This document shows, piece by piece, positions 20,628 to 29,914 of a stretch of DNA of 64,000 nucleotides. Source of the stretch: Aureimonas sp. ME7 (GTDB lineage: Bacteria > Pseudomonadota > Alphaproteobacteria > Rhizobiales > Rhizobiaceae); assembly GCF_903970965.1 (NCBI RefSeq), contig NZ_CAJCKW010000002.1, positions 186,001 through 250,000 on the forward strand, read 5' to 3'. Within the stretch, counting starts at the first letter, position 1. Every line of letters starts with the position of its first letter. Position numbers and translations under genes: made by a program. The notes below the pieces were generated by a model. That model was not told where the DNA came from, made no database searches, and saw only the letters and a program-made list of their open reading frames with translations.

Positions 20628-22544
20628 TTGTCCCAACCTCTGTCCACGCCGCTTCTGGATGAAATCGCCTCGCCCGAGGATCTTCGTCGCCTGCCGGAAG
20701 CCAAGCTGAAACAGGTGGCCGACGAGCTTCGCCAGGATCTGATCGATGCCGTGTCGAAGACGGGCGGCCATCTTGGCGCCGGTCTCGGGGTGGTGGAACT
20801 GACGGTGGCCCTCCACGCCGTGTTCGATACGCCGCGCGACCGGTTGATCTGGGACGTCGGGCATCAGGCCTATCCGCACAAGCTTCTGACCGGACGGCGC
20901 GAGGCGATGCGCACGGTGCGTCAGGAAGGCGGCCTGTCGGGCTTCGCGAAGCGGACGGAGAGCGAATACGACCCCTTCGGCGCGGGCCACTCGTCCACCT
21001 CGATCTCGGCCGGTCTCGGCATGGCCGTCGCCAGCGATCTCGAAGGACGTCGCAACCATGTGGTGGCGGTGATCGGCGACGGGGCGATCAGCGCCGGCAT
21101 GGCCTACGAGGCGATGAACAACGCGGGGGGGCTCGACGCGCGCCTCATCGTCATCCTCAACGACAACGACATGTCGATCGCCCCGCCGACGGGCGCGATG
21201 AGCGCCTATCTCGCCCGCCTCGTGTCCGGCAAGACCTACAGGACGCTGCGCAACCGCGCCAAGGCGGTCACCAACAAACTGCCCGAATTTGTGCGCGAAG
21301 GCGCGCGCAAGACGGAGGAGTACACGCGCGGCTTCTTCACCGGCGGTACGCTCTTCGAGGAGCTCGGCTTCTACTATGTCGGCCCGATCGACGGGCACGA
21401 TCTCGATCACCTTCTGCCCGTCCTGAAGAACGTTCGCGACACCGGCCACGGGCCGGTGCTGGTTCACGTCGTCACCAAGAAGGGCAAGGGATACCCGCCG
21501 GCGGAAGCCAGCGCCGACAAGTATCACGGCGTCTCCAAGTTCGACGTGGTGACCGGCACGCAGTCGAAGCCGAAGGCGAACGCGCCGAGCTACACGCGGA
21601 TCTTCGCCGAAACGCTCGTGCAGGAAGCGCATGACGACGAGCGGATCGTGGCGATCAACGCTGCCATGCCCGACGGCACGGGGCTCGATCTTTTCGGTGA
21701 AGCCTTCCCGAAGCGCACCTTCGACGTCGGCATCGCCGAACAGCACGCCGTCACCTTCGCGGCAGGCCTTGCCACGGAAGGCTTCAAGCCCTTCGTCGCG
21801 ATCTACTCGACCTTCCTGCAGCGCGCCTACGACCAGATCGTCCACGACGTGGCGATCCAGCACCTGCCCGTGCGCTTTGCGATCGACCGCGCCGGCTTCG
21901 TTGGCGCCGACGGGCCGACCCATGCCGGCTCGTTCGACACCGGCTTCCTGTGCCCTCTGCCTGGCATGGTCGTCATGGCGGCGGCCGACGAGGCCGAGCT
22001 TCGGCACATGGTGCGAACCGCCGCGCTCTACGACGACGGCCCGATCTCCTTCCGCTACCCGCGTGGCAACGGCACGGGTGTCGATCTGCCGGCGCGCGGC
22101 GAGGCGCTGGAGATCGGCAAGGGACGCATCGTGAGGGAAGGCGGCAAGGTCGCTATCCTGTCCTTCGGCTCGCGCCTCACTGATGCGGTCGCGGCGGCGG
22201 AAGAGTTGGAGGGCTTCGGCCTGTCCACCACCGTGGCCGATGCTCGCTTCGCCAAACCGCTCGACACCGACCTCATCCGTCGGCTGGCGCAGAACCACGA
22301 GGTTCTCGTGCTTCTCGAAGAGGGCGCGTCCGGCGGCTTCGCGGCGCAGGTGCTGGAGCATCTCGCCCGCCATGGCCTTCTCGACCACGGCCTCAAGGTT
22401 CGCCCGCTGACCATGCCGGACCGCTTCGTCGAGCATGCGGCACCAGAGGTTATGATCAAGTCGGCCGGTCTCGATCGGACCGCGATCGTGGAAACCGTCT
22501 TCCGCGCGCTCGGGGATCGGGCACAGCGGGTTCTGCGGGCTTGA
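20628..22544 (+). CDS. dxs: 1-deoxy-D-xylulose-5-phosphate synthase
   Basis: 638 residues from the TTG at 20628, chosen on Shine-Dalgarno spacing; an ATG two codons earlier is the alternative. First step of the MEP pathway: pyruvate plus glyceraldehyde 3-phosphate, TPP-dependent. Visible: [38 protein letters not shown], the TPP/Mg motif [18 protein letters not shown]...NDNDMSI, and the transketolase central domain with [21 protein letters not shown] links it to the thi operon near 60 kb. Confidence 0.97.
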   Translation: MSQPLSTPLLDEIASPEDLRRLPEAKLKQVADELRQDLIDAVSKTGGHLGAGLGVVELTVALHAVFDTPRDRLIWDVGHQAYPHKLLTGRREAMRTVRQEGGLSGFAKRTESEYDPFGAGHSSTSISAGLGMAVASDLEGRRNHVVAVIGDGAISAGMAYEAMNNAGGLDARLIVILNDNDMSIAPPTGAMSAYLARLVSGKTYRTLRNRAKAVTNKLPEFVREGARKTEEYTRGFFTGGTLFEELGFYYVGPIDGHDLDHLLPVLKNVRDTGHGPVLVHVVTKKGKGYPPAEASADKYHGVSKFDVVTGTQSKPKANAPSYTRIFAETLVQEAHDDERIVAINAAMPDGTGLDLFGEAFPKRTFDVGIAEQHAVTFAAGLATEGFKPFVAIYSTFLQRAYDQIVHDVAIQHLPVRFAIDRAGFVGADGPTHAGSFDTGFLCPLPGMVVMAAADEAELRHMVRTAALYDDGPISFRYPRGNGTGVDLPARGEALEIGKGRIVREGGKVAILSFGSRLTDAVAAAEELEGFGLSTTVADARFAKPLDTDLIRRLAQNHEVLVLLEEGASGGFAAQVLEHLARHGLLDHGLKVRPLTMPDRFVEHAAPEVMIKSAGLDRTAIVETVFRALGDRAQRVLRA

Positions 22545-22560
22545 GCCACACCGTCCGTCG

Positions 22561-23307
22561 ATGAGCGCCGCGCGTCCGCGATTGGATATCCTTCTTGCCG
22601 ACCGAGGCCTTCTGGAATCGCGAGCTCGGGCGCGCGATGCGATCCTGCGCGGCTGCGTGCGCGTCGATGGCGTGGCCGCGACGAAGCCCGGCCAGCCGAC
22701 CGACCCCGCCGCACGGATCGAGATCGAGGACGCGGCGTCGACTTACGTCTCGCGCGCGGCGCTCAAGCTGATCGCCGGGCTCGATGCGTTCGAGATCGAC
22801 TGCCGGGACCGCCAAGCGCTCGATGTCGGTGCATCCACAGGCGGGTTCACGCAGGTGCTCTTGGAGCGCGGCGCAGCGTCGGTGGTGTCGCTGGATGTGG
22901 GCCATGACCAGCTGCACCCGTCGCTGCGCGCCGACCCGCGTGTGCGCAACATCGAGGGCTTGAATGCGCGAGCGCTGACGGAAGCCGATCTCGCGGGCGC
23001 CGCAATCGATCTCGTGGTTTCCGACGTCAGCTTCATCTCGCTCAAGCTTGCGTTGCCTCCCGCGCTGACGCTGGCCCAAGCCGAGTCGCATGCCGTTCTC
23101 CTGGTGAAGCCCCAGTTCGAGGCCGGCCGTGAGGCGATCGGGAAGGGCGGCCTTCTGCGCGATCCGGCCATCGGCCCCGATATCGCCGACGACCTGTCGC
23201 GCTGGTTTGGGTCACAGCCCGGCTGGCACAGCCTCGGCTGGCATCCATCCCCGATCAAAGGCGGAGACGGGAACGTCGAATTCCTGCTTGCGGGCCGAAA
23301 GACATGA
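22561..23307 (+). CDS. tlyA: TlyA family rRNA 2'-O-methyltransferase
   Basis: 248 residues. An N-terminal S4 RNA-binding domain (RLDILLADRGLLESRARARDAILRGCVRVDG) precedes an FtsJ-like methyltransferase domain with the SAM motif ALDVGASTGGFTQVLLERGA and VVSDVSFISL. TlyA enzymes 2'-O-methylate 16S and/or 23S rRNA cytidines. The 3' end overlaps the next methyltransferase by ATGA. It starts 16 bp after dxs, an order often seen in alphaproteobacteria. Confidence 0.94.
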   Translation: MSAARPRLDILLADRGLLESRARARDAILRGCVRVDGVAATKPGQPTDPAARIEIEDAASTYVSRAALKLIAGLDAFEIDCRDRQALDVGASTGGFTQVLLERGAASVVSLDVGHDQLHPSLRADPRVRNIEGLNARALTEADLAGAAIDLVVSDVSFISLKLALPPALTLAQAESHAVLLVKPQFEAGREAIGKGGLLRDPAIGPDIADDLSRWFGSQPGWHSLGWHPSPIKGGDGNVEFLLAGRKT

Positions 23308-24527
23308 CCGAAACACTGCAGATCCGAGCGCTCGGCGCCAAGGGCGACGGCATCGCGCAGTCCGGCGGCGGACCCGTGTTCGTTCCCTTCTCGCTGCCGG
23401 GGGAGATCGTCGATGTCGAGCGCGAGGGGCAGCGCGCGCGGATCGTCGCGATCGAAACGCCTTCGCCGGAGCGGCGCGAGCCGCCCTGCCCGCATTTCGG
23501 GCGCTGCGGCGGCTGCGAACTGCAGCATGCCAGCGAGCCGTTCTATGCGAGCTTCAAGCGCGATCTCGTGGTCGAGGCGTTCCGCCGCGAAGGGTTGGAG
23601 CCGTCGATCGGCGAGGTGATCGCCTGCCCGCCGAAATCGCGCCGGCGGGCCGTGTTCACCGCCGTGCGTGCCGGTCCGCGTATCCTGTTCGGCTATCACG
23701 AAGCGCTGAGCCACCGGGTCGTCCCGATCAAGACGTGCCTCGTGGTCGTGCCGGAGATCGCCTCACGTCTTCGCCGCTTCGAGGCGCTGGCCGAGATCCT
23801 GATCGATCGAAGCCGAGAGCTTCGGCTTACGGTGACGCGGACCGAGAGCGGCTTCGACATCGCGGCCGAACAGACCGCCAAGATCACCCCCGCCCTGCGC
23901 CAGTCCGCGATAGCCTGGGCGGACGGGGCGGTGGCGCGACTGTCGGTCGATGGGGAAACGCTGATCGAGAACCGGGCGCCGCGGATCGACGCCGGGTCGA
24001 TCTCCGTTCCATTTCCGCCCGGCGCCTTCCTGCAGGCCGTGGCATCGGCCGAAGACGCAATGGCGCGGCTGGCTCTGCCGCATTTTGACAGCCGGGGTCC
24101 GGTCGCGGATTTGTTCTGTGGCTTTGGCGCCTTCTCGCTGCGGCTGGCGGAGCGGCGGAGCGTCCATGCGGTGGAATTCGACGCGGGCGCACTCGCCGCG
24201 CTTGATGCGGCCAAGCGCGGGGTACCGGGCCTCAAGCCGATCACGGCCGAACGCCGCGATCTTTTCCGTCGCCCTTTGACGGCCAAGGAGCTTTCCAGGT
24301 TCGATGGCGTCCTGTTCGACCCGCCGCGCGCCGGGGCCGAAGCGCAGGCCGGGGAACTCGCGCAGTCCAGCGTCCGCCGCGTTGCCGCGGTATCGTGCAA
24401 CCCGACGACGCTGGCGCGTGACGCCCGCATTCTGATCGAGGGCGGCTATGCGGTGCGTTCGGTGACGCCCGTCGACCAGTTTCTATGGTCGCACCATGTC
24501 GAAGCGGTCGCCCTGTTCGAGCGGTAG
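23304..24527 (+). CDS. 23S rRNA (uracil-5)-methyltransferase, RlmD/RumA-like
   Basis: 407 residues. A TRAM-like N-terminus, a 4Fe-4S cluster motif CPHFGRCGGCELQH (~Cys65-Cys74), the SAM-binding VADLFCGFGAFSLRLAE, DPPRAGAEAQ and the catalytic Cys in VSCNPTTLARD. Methylates C5 of a 23S rRNA uridine by the RumA mechanism. Whether the target is U1939 or U747 cannot be read from the sequence. Its ATG overlaps the tlyA stop. Confidence 0.94.
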   Translation: MTETLQIRALGAKGDGIAQSGGGPVFVPFSLPGEIVDVEREGQRARIVAIETPSPERREPPCPHFGRCGGCELQHASEPFYASFKRDLVVEAFRREGLEPSIGEVIACPPKSRRRAVFTAVRAGPRILFGYHEALSHRVVPIKTCLVVVPEIASRLRRFEALAEILIDRSRELRLTVTRTESGFDIAAEQTAKITPALRQSAIAWADGAVARLSVDGETLIENRAPRIDAGSISVPFPPGAFLQAVASAEDAMARLALPHFDSRGPVADLFCGFGAFSLRLAERRSVHAVEFDAGALAALDAAKRGVPGLKPITAERRDLFRRPLTAKELSRFDGVLFDPPRAGAEAQAGELAQSSVRRVAAVSCNPTTLARDARILIEGGYAVRSVTPVDQFLWSHHVEAVALFER

Positions 24528-24535
24528 AGGCGGCG

Positions 24536-25168
24536 ATGCTGGAAACGATCACGGGCTTCCTGCAGCAATACGGCTACGGCATCATCTTCCTGTCGATCTT
24601 CCTGGAATCGACCGGCCTTCCCTTCCCCGGCGAAAGCATCCTGATCGCGGCCGGCATCATGGCCGGGCATGGTCAGCTCAACGTTTGGGGCGTGTTTCTC
24701 TGCTCCTGGGCGGGGGGAACGCTCGGCGACAATCTCGGCTACTGGCTGGGTCACCGCTACGGCCGTCGCTTCGTATCGCGCTACGGCCATCGTTTCGGGC
24801 TGACGGAAGAGAAGTATCGATATGTCGAGGCGCGCTTCCGGCGCGTCGGCCCCCCAATCGTGTTAATTGCGCGCTTCATCCTGATCCTGCGTCAGGTCTG
24901 CGGCTTCGCGGCAGGAACGCTTCGCTTCCCGTGGTGGTGGTTTCTTTTCTACAACGCCGCCGGGGCCGCCCTTTGGTCTGGAGCCTACGGGTTCGGCTCG
25001 TACATCCTTGGCGAGCGAATCAACACCTATCTGCACGGCAGCCCTCGGGCCTATGTCGCGATCGCCGTCGTGTTCCTGACCCTGACGACGCTGACGATCC
25101 TCGGGTTTCGCCGCCGTGTGAAGGCGGCCGCGCAAGGTGCCGACGACCCGCTCAACCCTTCCGCATGA
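24536..25168 (+). CDS. DedA family membrane protein (first copy)
   Basis: 210 residues from the ATG at 24536, eight bases after the preceding stop. DedA/SNARE-associated (VTT) fold: FLESTGLPFPGESILIAAG near the N-terminus, GDNLGYWLGHRYGRRF, then the ARFILILRQVCGFAAG motif with conserved Arg. DedA proteins act in lipid carrier recycling or proton-motive-force homeostasis. The 3' end overlaps the convergent enoyl-CoA hydratase by 17 bp. A second member is at 49808-50443. Confidence 0.92.
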   Translation: MLETITGFLQQYGYGIIFLSIFLESTGLPFPGESILIAAGIMAGHGQLNVWGVFLCSWAGGTLGDNLGYWLGHRYGRRFVSRYGHRFGLTEEKYRYVEARFRRVGPPIVLIARFILILRQVCGFAAGTLRFPWWWFLFYNAAGAALWSGAYGFGSYILGERINTYLHGSPRAYVAIAVVFLTLTTLTILGFRRRVKAAAQGADDPLNPSA

Positions 25169-25892
25169 AAGCGGCAAAGGCCGCCTGAGCTTCGCCCGAA
25201 TGCAGGCGCTCGAGAAAATGTCGGGCTTCCAGTTCGATGCGCGATACCACCTCTGCCGGCTCTGCGCGCAGCAACTGGCGCGACAGGCGGACTGCCTCGC
25301 GGGGTTTGGCGGCAAGGCGCCTCGCGGCTTCCGTCGCGCCGGCCTCCGCGTCCTCCACGACATGCGAGACGATACCGAACTCGCGAGCCGTTACCGCATC
25401 CAGCGGCTCGCCCATCACCAGAAGCTGAAACGTCCGCTTGTGTCCCATCAGTCGGGGCGCCAGCAGGCTGGAAGCGGCTTCCGGCACCAGGCCGAGATCG
25501 ACGAACGGCGTGCGAAACACCGATCGCGGCGTTGCGAACGCCAGATCGCAATGGAGAAGAAGCGTCGTGCCGATGCCGATCGCCAACCCGTCCACCCCGG
25601 CGAGAAGCGGCTTGCCGGCTTCGGCGAGCGCATGGAGGAAGGCTTCGAGCTCCGCCATGGACGCGTCACCCTTCGCGAAGGCGGCGAAGTCGGCGATGTC
25701 GTTGCCCGACGAGAAGGCGCCCGGCACGCCGAGAAACACGATGGCGCCGACCGAGGCGTCCCCCTCGCCGGCCCGCAGCGCATCGGCGAGCGCCGCGTAC
25801 ATCGCGCGGTCGAGCGCGTTCTTCTTGTCCGGTCGGTCGATCCGAATCGTGAGAACGCCGTGCTCGATGCTCGTGCGGATATGTTGGCTCAT
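25152..25892 (-). CDS. Enoyl-CoA hydratase/isomerase family protein
   Basis: 246 residues from the ATG at 25892; upstream in-frame sequence is shadow of the dehydrogenase gene. Crotonase fold with the oxyanion-hole segments GVPGAFSSGNDIADF and AIGIGTTLLLHCDLAFA. The first glutamate of classical hydratases is not obvious (GIGTT replaces GxGxE), while the second region RTPFVDLGLVPEAASS retains a Pro-Glu, so isomerase activity on 3-enoyl-CoA is as likely as hydration. It follows the acyl-CoA dehydrogenase by 14 bp. Confidence 0.88.
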   Translation of the reverse strand: MSQHIRTSIEHGVLTIRIDRPDKKNALDRAMYAALADALRAGEGDASVGAIVFLGVPGAFSSGNDIADFAAFAKGDASMAELEAFLHALAEAGKPLLAGVDGLAIGIGTTLLLHCDLAFATPRSVFRTPFVDLGLVPEAASSLLAPRLMGHKRTFQLLVMGEPLDAVTAREFGIVSHVVEDAEAGATEAARRLAAKPREAVRLSRQLLRAEPAEVVSRIELEARHFLERLHSGEAQAAFAAFMRKG

Positions 25893-25906
25893 CGAACCCC
25901 TCCTTC

Positions 25907-27685
25907 TCAGTCGAGGGCCTGACGCGCCGATTCGAGGCTGTCCCCGCCATCGCGGATCTCGGCGGCGAGTGCGTGAACCTCCTGCAGAAGCCCATTCGCC
26001 ATGTAGCGTGCCAGCGCGACCCGGGCGGCGTCGCCCTCGTTTGCCAGCGCACCCTTCACCAGATAGCAATTGCCGGCGGTCAGCGCGAACAAGCGCTGAT
26101 ACGCGGTAGCGCCGGCGAGTGCGCGATCGGTCTCACCACCTCGTACCCATTCCAGAAGCTGACGTGTCGCTTCGCGCAGGGCCCCCAGCGCTTCGCGCAG
26201 TCGCTCTGCGGTATCGGCGAAACCGGGTCGGTTGCTGGCGGACAGTGCTTCCGCGATCGCCTCGAGTTCGGCGATATAGGCCTCGACCGTTCTCCCCTCG
26301 GATAGCGGGAGCTTGCGCGTGACGAGGTCGATCGCCTGGATGCCGTTGGTGCCTTCGTAGATCGGGGCAATGCGCGCGTCGCGCAGGAGACGCGCCGCGC
26401 CCGTTTCCTCGACGAAACCCATACCGCCATGCACCTGAATGCCGAGCGAGGCGACCTCGACGCCGACATCGGTCGGAAACGACTTGGCGAGCGGCGTCAG
26501 AAGGCTGGCGCGCTCCGACCAGAAGCGCTTCTCGTCCGCACCCTCCACGACCTTCGCCATATCCAGCGCATGTCCGCAGGAATAGGCGATCGCGCGGGCC
26601 GACGAGACCAAGGATTTCATAGTCAGCAGCATGCGGGCGACGTCCGCATGCTCGACGATGGGCGCCATTTCGACGCTCTGTCCCGTCTTCGAGCGCCCTT
26701 GCCGGCGCTCGCGGGCGAAATCCAGCGCCTTCTGAAAAGCCGCCTGCGCGACGCCGAGACCCTGGATGCCGACATAGATGCGCGCCGAGTTCATCATCGT
26801 GAACATGCAGGCGAGGCCGCGATTCTCTTCCCCGATCAGCCAGCCGACTGCGCCGGCCTCGTCCATTTCACCCACCCCGTCGCCGAACACCATGGTGCAG
26901 GTCGGCGAAGCATGGATGCCGAGCTTGTGCTCGATCGAATGGCAGAACACGTCGTTGCGGGCTCCGAGCGTCCCATCCGGCGCAACGAGGCGCTTGGGAA
27001 CCAGGAACAGCGAAATGCCCTTCACTCCCGCCGGCGCGTCCGGAAGGCGCGCCAGAACGAGATGGACGATGTTGTCAGTCAGATCGTGCTCGCCATAGGT
27101 GATGAAGATCTTCGAGCCGAACAGGCGGTAGGTTCCGTCGTCCCGCCGCTCCGCCCGAGTGCGCAGGGAGGAAAGGTCGGAGCCCGCCTGCGGCTCGGTA
27201 AGGTTCATCGTCCCCATCCACTCGCCGGAAACGAGCTTGTCGAGATAGAGGGCGCGAAGCTCGGGCGTCCCGTGCGTTTCCAGCGCCTCGACCGCGCCGA
27301 GCGTCAGGGTCGGCCCGATGCCGAAGGCCATGGACGCGCCGTTCCACATCTCGTAGACGGCTGCCGACAGCGCGGTCGGTAGGCCTTGGCCACCATGCGC
27401 GACCGGCCCGGTCAGCCCGTTCCACCCGCCCTCGACCCAGCGGTGATAAAGATCGCGCCAGCCGTCCGGCATCGTGACGCGACCGTCCCGCCACGCGGCC
27501 CCCTGCCGATCGCCCGTTTGAGCCAAGGGCGCGACTTCCGCGTCGGCGAAGCGCCCGGCTTCGGAGAGGATCGCGTCCAGAAGGTCCGCCGTCAGTTCGC
27601 CGCCGAGCCCGTCGTGGATCGCGGCTTCCAGACCAGCGACATGCTTCAGCGTGAAGCTGATTTCCTCGACAGGCGCCCGGTACAT
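25907..27685 (-). CDS. Acyl-CoA dehydrogenase (long form, DmdC/FadE5-like)
   Basis: 592 residues, about 200 more than medium-chain enzymes. In order: an N-terminal extension (YRAPVEEISFTLKHVAGL), the FAD-binding core with MGTMNLTEPQAGSDLSSLRT and IFITYGEHDLTDNIVHLVLARLP, HKLGIHASPTC, and catalytic Glu in APIYEGTNGIQAIDL, followed by a C-terminal helical domain. Substrate could be a fatty acyl-CoA or methylmercaptopropionyl-CoA. A palindrome at 27734-27751 lies upstream. Probably cotranscribed with the hydratase. Confidence 0.93.
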   Translation of the reverse strand: MYRAPVEEISFTLKHVAGLEAAIHDGLGGELTADLLDAILSEAGRFADAEVAPLAQTGDRQGAAWRDGRVTMPDGWRDLYHRWVEGGWNGLTGPVAHGGQGLPTALSAAVYEMWNGASMAFGIGPTLTLGAVEALETHGTPELRALYLDKLVSGEWMGTMNLTEPQAGSDLSSLRTRAERRDDGTYRLFGSKIFITYGEHDLTDNIVHLVLARLPDAPAGVKGISLFLVPKRLVAPDGTLGARNDVFCHSIEHKLGIHASPTCTMVFGDGVGEMDEAGAVGWLIGEENRGLACMFTMMNSARIYVGIQGLGVAQAAFQKALDFARERRQGRSKTGQSVEMAPIVEHADVARMLLTMKSLVSSARAIAYSCGHALDMAKVVEGADEKRFWSERASLLTPLAKSFPTDVGVEVASLGIQVHGGMGFVEETGAARLLRDARIAPIYEGTNGIQAIDLVTRKLPLSEGRTVEAYIAELEAIAEALSASNRPGFADTAERLREALGALREATRQLLEWVRGGETDRALAGATAYQRLFALTAGNCYLVKGALANEGDAARVALARYMANGLLQEVHALAAEIRDGGDSLESARQALD

Positions 27686-27733
27686 GTCCTCACCTCCACG
27701 ACCATTCCAATACTGACGTCGAAGCTATCGTCA

Positions 27734-27751
27734 TTTGACGTTTACGTCAAA
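27734..27751 (-). promoter_or_regulatory. Operator-like palindrome upstream of the acyl-CoA dehydrogenase
   Basis: On the minus strand it reads TTTGACGTAAACGTCAAA: 7-bp arms TTTGACG/CGTCAAA around TAAA, about 49 bp before the dehydrogenase ATG. The shape resembles sites of MerR-family regulators of acyl-CoA and branched-chain catabolism such as LiuR. The left arm contains TTGACG, a usable -35, with only a weak -10 (TAGCTT at 27722-27727). The regulator is not in the window. Confidence 0.6.
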
Positions 27752-27757
27752 GATGGC

Positions 27758-29914
27758 TCATAGCCGATCCCATCCCGGATCAGGCCGGAAGCGGGCGCCA
27801 TGCGTCATCTCCAGCTCGCGCAGCTTGGAAAGGATATCGTCGATGCCGCGATCGCGCGCATAGCGCATCGGACCGCCCCGGAAGGGCGCGAAGCCGGTGC
27901 CGAACACCATGGCACCATCGGCGAGATCCTCGCTCTCGATCACCCCTTCGCGCAGGCAGGCGACCACGGTGTTGAGCATCGGCAGGATCAGGCGGTCCAC
28001 GAGATCGGGGTCGTCGGCGGACTTGTCGGGCAGCGCGTCGAGATGGACCTTCTTGGGCTTGCCCTCGGCGTCGTAGTCGTAGAGCCCGCCGCCGGTCTTG
28101 CGGCCGAGCCGCCCTTCGCGAACCATCTGATGCAACCAGCCCGGCATTTCGGGAAGCGGCATGCCGACCCGCTCGGCCAGCGTCTGCGCCACCTCGACTG
28201 CGATGTCGAGACCGACCTGATCGGCCAGTTCGATCGGGCCCATCGGCATGCCGAACGCTTCCGCCCGCGCGTCGATCCGCTCCTTCGGAACGCCTTCGCC
28301 GGCCAGGAGGATGGCCTCGGCGATGTAAGGAGTGAGCGCGCGGTTCACGAGAAAGCCCGCCGAGGGGCGAACGGGTGCCGGAAGACGATTGAGTTCCACG
28401 ACGAAATTCGTCGCCCGCCTCAACATGTCCGGCGCGAGAGCGTCGTGCTTCACGACCTCGATCAGCTGCATGCGCGAAACCGGGTTGAAGAAATGGATGC
28501 CGACGAGGCGCGAGGGGTCGGCAAGGCCCTGCGCCAGATCGGGCAACGGAAGCGCCGACGTATTGGTAGCCAGGATCGCGCCCGGCTTCATCCGCGCTTC
28601 CGCCTTGCGCAGGATCGACTGCTTCAACTCCAGCCTTTCGGGCGCCGCCTCGATGACGAGATCCGCGCCCGCCATGCCGGCGCCCGCTGGATCGGGCACG
28701 AGCCTGTCCAGCGCATCGCGGACCTTTAGCGGATCCTTGAGCGTGCCTTCCAGCATCTTGGCGGCCTTGCGCAGCGCTTCGCCGATCGGCCGGTTGTCGA
28801 TATCCGACAGGGATACGCGAAAACCTTCCCGCGCAGCCCAGGCCGCGATATCGCCGCCCATGGCGCCCGCCCCGATGACGTGGACGCGCTTGATGCCGGA
28901 CGCCCCGTCCTTCTGCGCCCGCATGGCCTCCCGCAGGAAGAAGACGCGAACGAGGTTCTGCGCCGTTGGGGTTTCCACCAACGAGGCGAAGCTTTCGAGC
29001 TCCGCGCGGCGCAGGCGCTCTTCGCTGCCGCCATGCTGCTCCCAAAGATCGATCAGCTGGAACGGCGCGGGATAGTGCGCCGGGTCCGCCTTCTTTCGAG
29101 CTTCCGCGCGCATCCGCCGGGCCGCGATGCTGCGAGCGGGCTTCAAGGCGAAGGCCCTGGCAGGCAACGAACGGTCCGGCCGGTGCAGCTCGCCGCCCGT
29201 CGCCGCGCGCACGGCGTTGACGACGTGCCGCTCTTCCACGACCGCGTCCACCAGCCCGATCTTGCGCGCCCGGCGAGCGGGCATGTTGCGCCCGGTGAGC
29301 ATCATCGTCATCGCTTCGATCGGATCGGCCACCTTTAGCGAACGGAACGTGCCGCCGAGCCCCGGATGGAGGCCGAGCATGACCTCGGGAAAGCCGAGCG
29401 ACGCGTTGGAAACTGCGAGACGAAAGCGGCAGGCCAGCGCGAGTTCGAGTCCAGCGCCCAGGCAGTGCCCGTGAACCACGGCGATCACCGGCATGCGGAG
29501 CGCCGCCAGGCGATCCAGCACACCGTGCCCGTCCGCCAGCATGGCCGAGATCTCGGTGGTCGAGGCACCGACGAACTGCGCGATATCGGCGCCCGCCGCG
29601 AAGCCGGACGGCTTGCCCGAGCGGATGACGACGCCCTTCGGCGGATGGGCCTCCGCCTCGTCGATCAACGTGTTCAGCTCTTCCAGAACGCTGCGGTCGA
29701 TCGTGTTGACCGACTTGCCCGGCCGGTCCAGCACCCACCAGGCGACGCCATCCTCGTCGCGGCCCGAGCGCCAGTTTCCGGTCGGCTCCACGCCAGCGGC
29801 GGCGGAAAGCTCGAGCGCCCGGTCGGCCAGCGCATCCAGCATCGCGGCCTGCTCGCGGATGTCGGGCGCAGCCCGCTTGGCGCTACGGGGTTTGGTCTTG
29901 CGAACGGTGCTCAT
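27758..29914 (-). CDS. fadJ: Fatty-acid oxidation alpha subunit (enoyl-CoA hydratase / 3-hydroxyacyl-CoA dehydrogenase)
   Basis: 718 residues. The N-terminal crotonase domain (~50-300) has SGFAAGADIAQF, GAGLELALACRFRLA and GFPEVMLGLHPGLGG with both catalytic glutamates. The 3-hydroxyacyl-CoA dehydrogenase half follows: NAD motif HVIGAGAMGGDIAAWAA, catalytic VGIHFFNPVSRMQLIEVV, then the C-terminal domain with RFGRKTGGG-like LGRKTGGGLYDYD. The ATG overlaps the thiolase stop (ATGA, 29911-29914). FadJ versus FadB naming is a judgement. Confidence 0.93.
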   Translation of the reverse strand: MSTVRKTKPRSAKRAAPDIREQAAMLDALADRALELSAAAGVEPTGNWRSGRDEDGVAWWVLDRPGKSVNTIDRSVLEELNTLIDEAEAHPPKGVVIRSGKPSGFAAGADIAQFVGASTTEISAMLADGHGVLDRLAALRMPVIAVVHGHCLGAGLELALACRFRLAVSNASLGFPEVMLGLHPGLGGTFRSLKVADPIEAMTMMLTGRNMPARRARKIGLVDAVVEERHVVNAVRAATGGELHRPDRSLPARAFALKPARSIAARRMRAEARKKADPAHYPAPFQLIDLWEQHGGSEERLRRAELESFASLVETPTAQNLVRVFFLREAMRAQKDGASGIKRVHVIGAGAMGGDIAAWAAREGFRVSLSDIDNRPIGEALRKAAKMLEGTLKDPLKVRDALDRLVPDPAGAGMAGADLVIEAAPERLELKQSILRKAEARMKPGAILATNTSALPLPDLAQGLADPSRLVGIHFFNPVSRMQLIEVVKHDALAPDMLRRATNFVVELNRLPAPVRPSAGFLVNRALTPYIAEAILLAGEGVPKERIDARAEAFGMPMGPIELADQVGLDIAVEVAQTLAERVGMPLPEMPGWLHQMVREGRLGRKTGGGLYDYDAEGKPKKVHLDALPDKSADDPDLVDRLILPMLNTVVACLREGVIESEDLADGAMVFGTGFAPFRGGPMRYARDRGIDDILSKLRELEMTHGARFRPDPGWDRL

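Noticed and set aside
20565-22436. Long open frame of over 600 codons antisense to dxs
   Set aside because: High-GC DNA leaves long open antisense frames. The translated sequence is Arg/His/Asp/Val-rich with no motif, while the plus strand encodes an unmistakable Dxs.
26429-27382. Plus-strand frame antisense to the acyl-CoA dehydrogenase
   Set aside because: Shadow of the coding strand; no start signal and biased composition.
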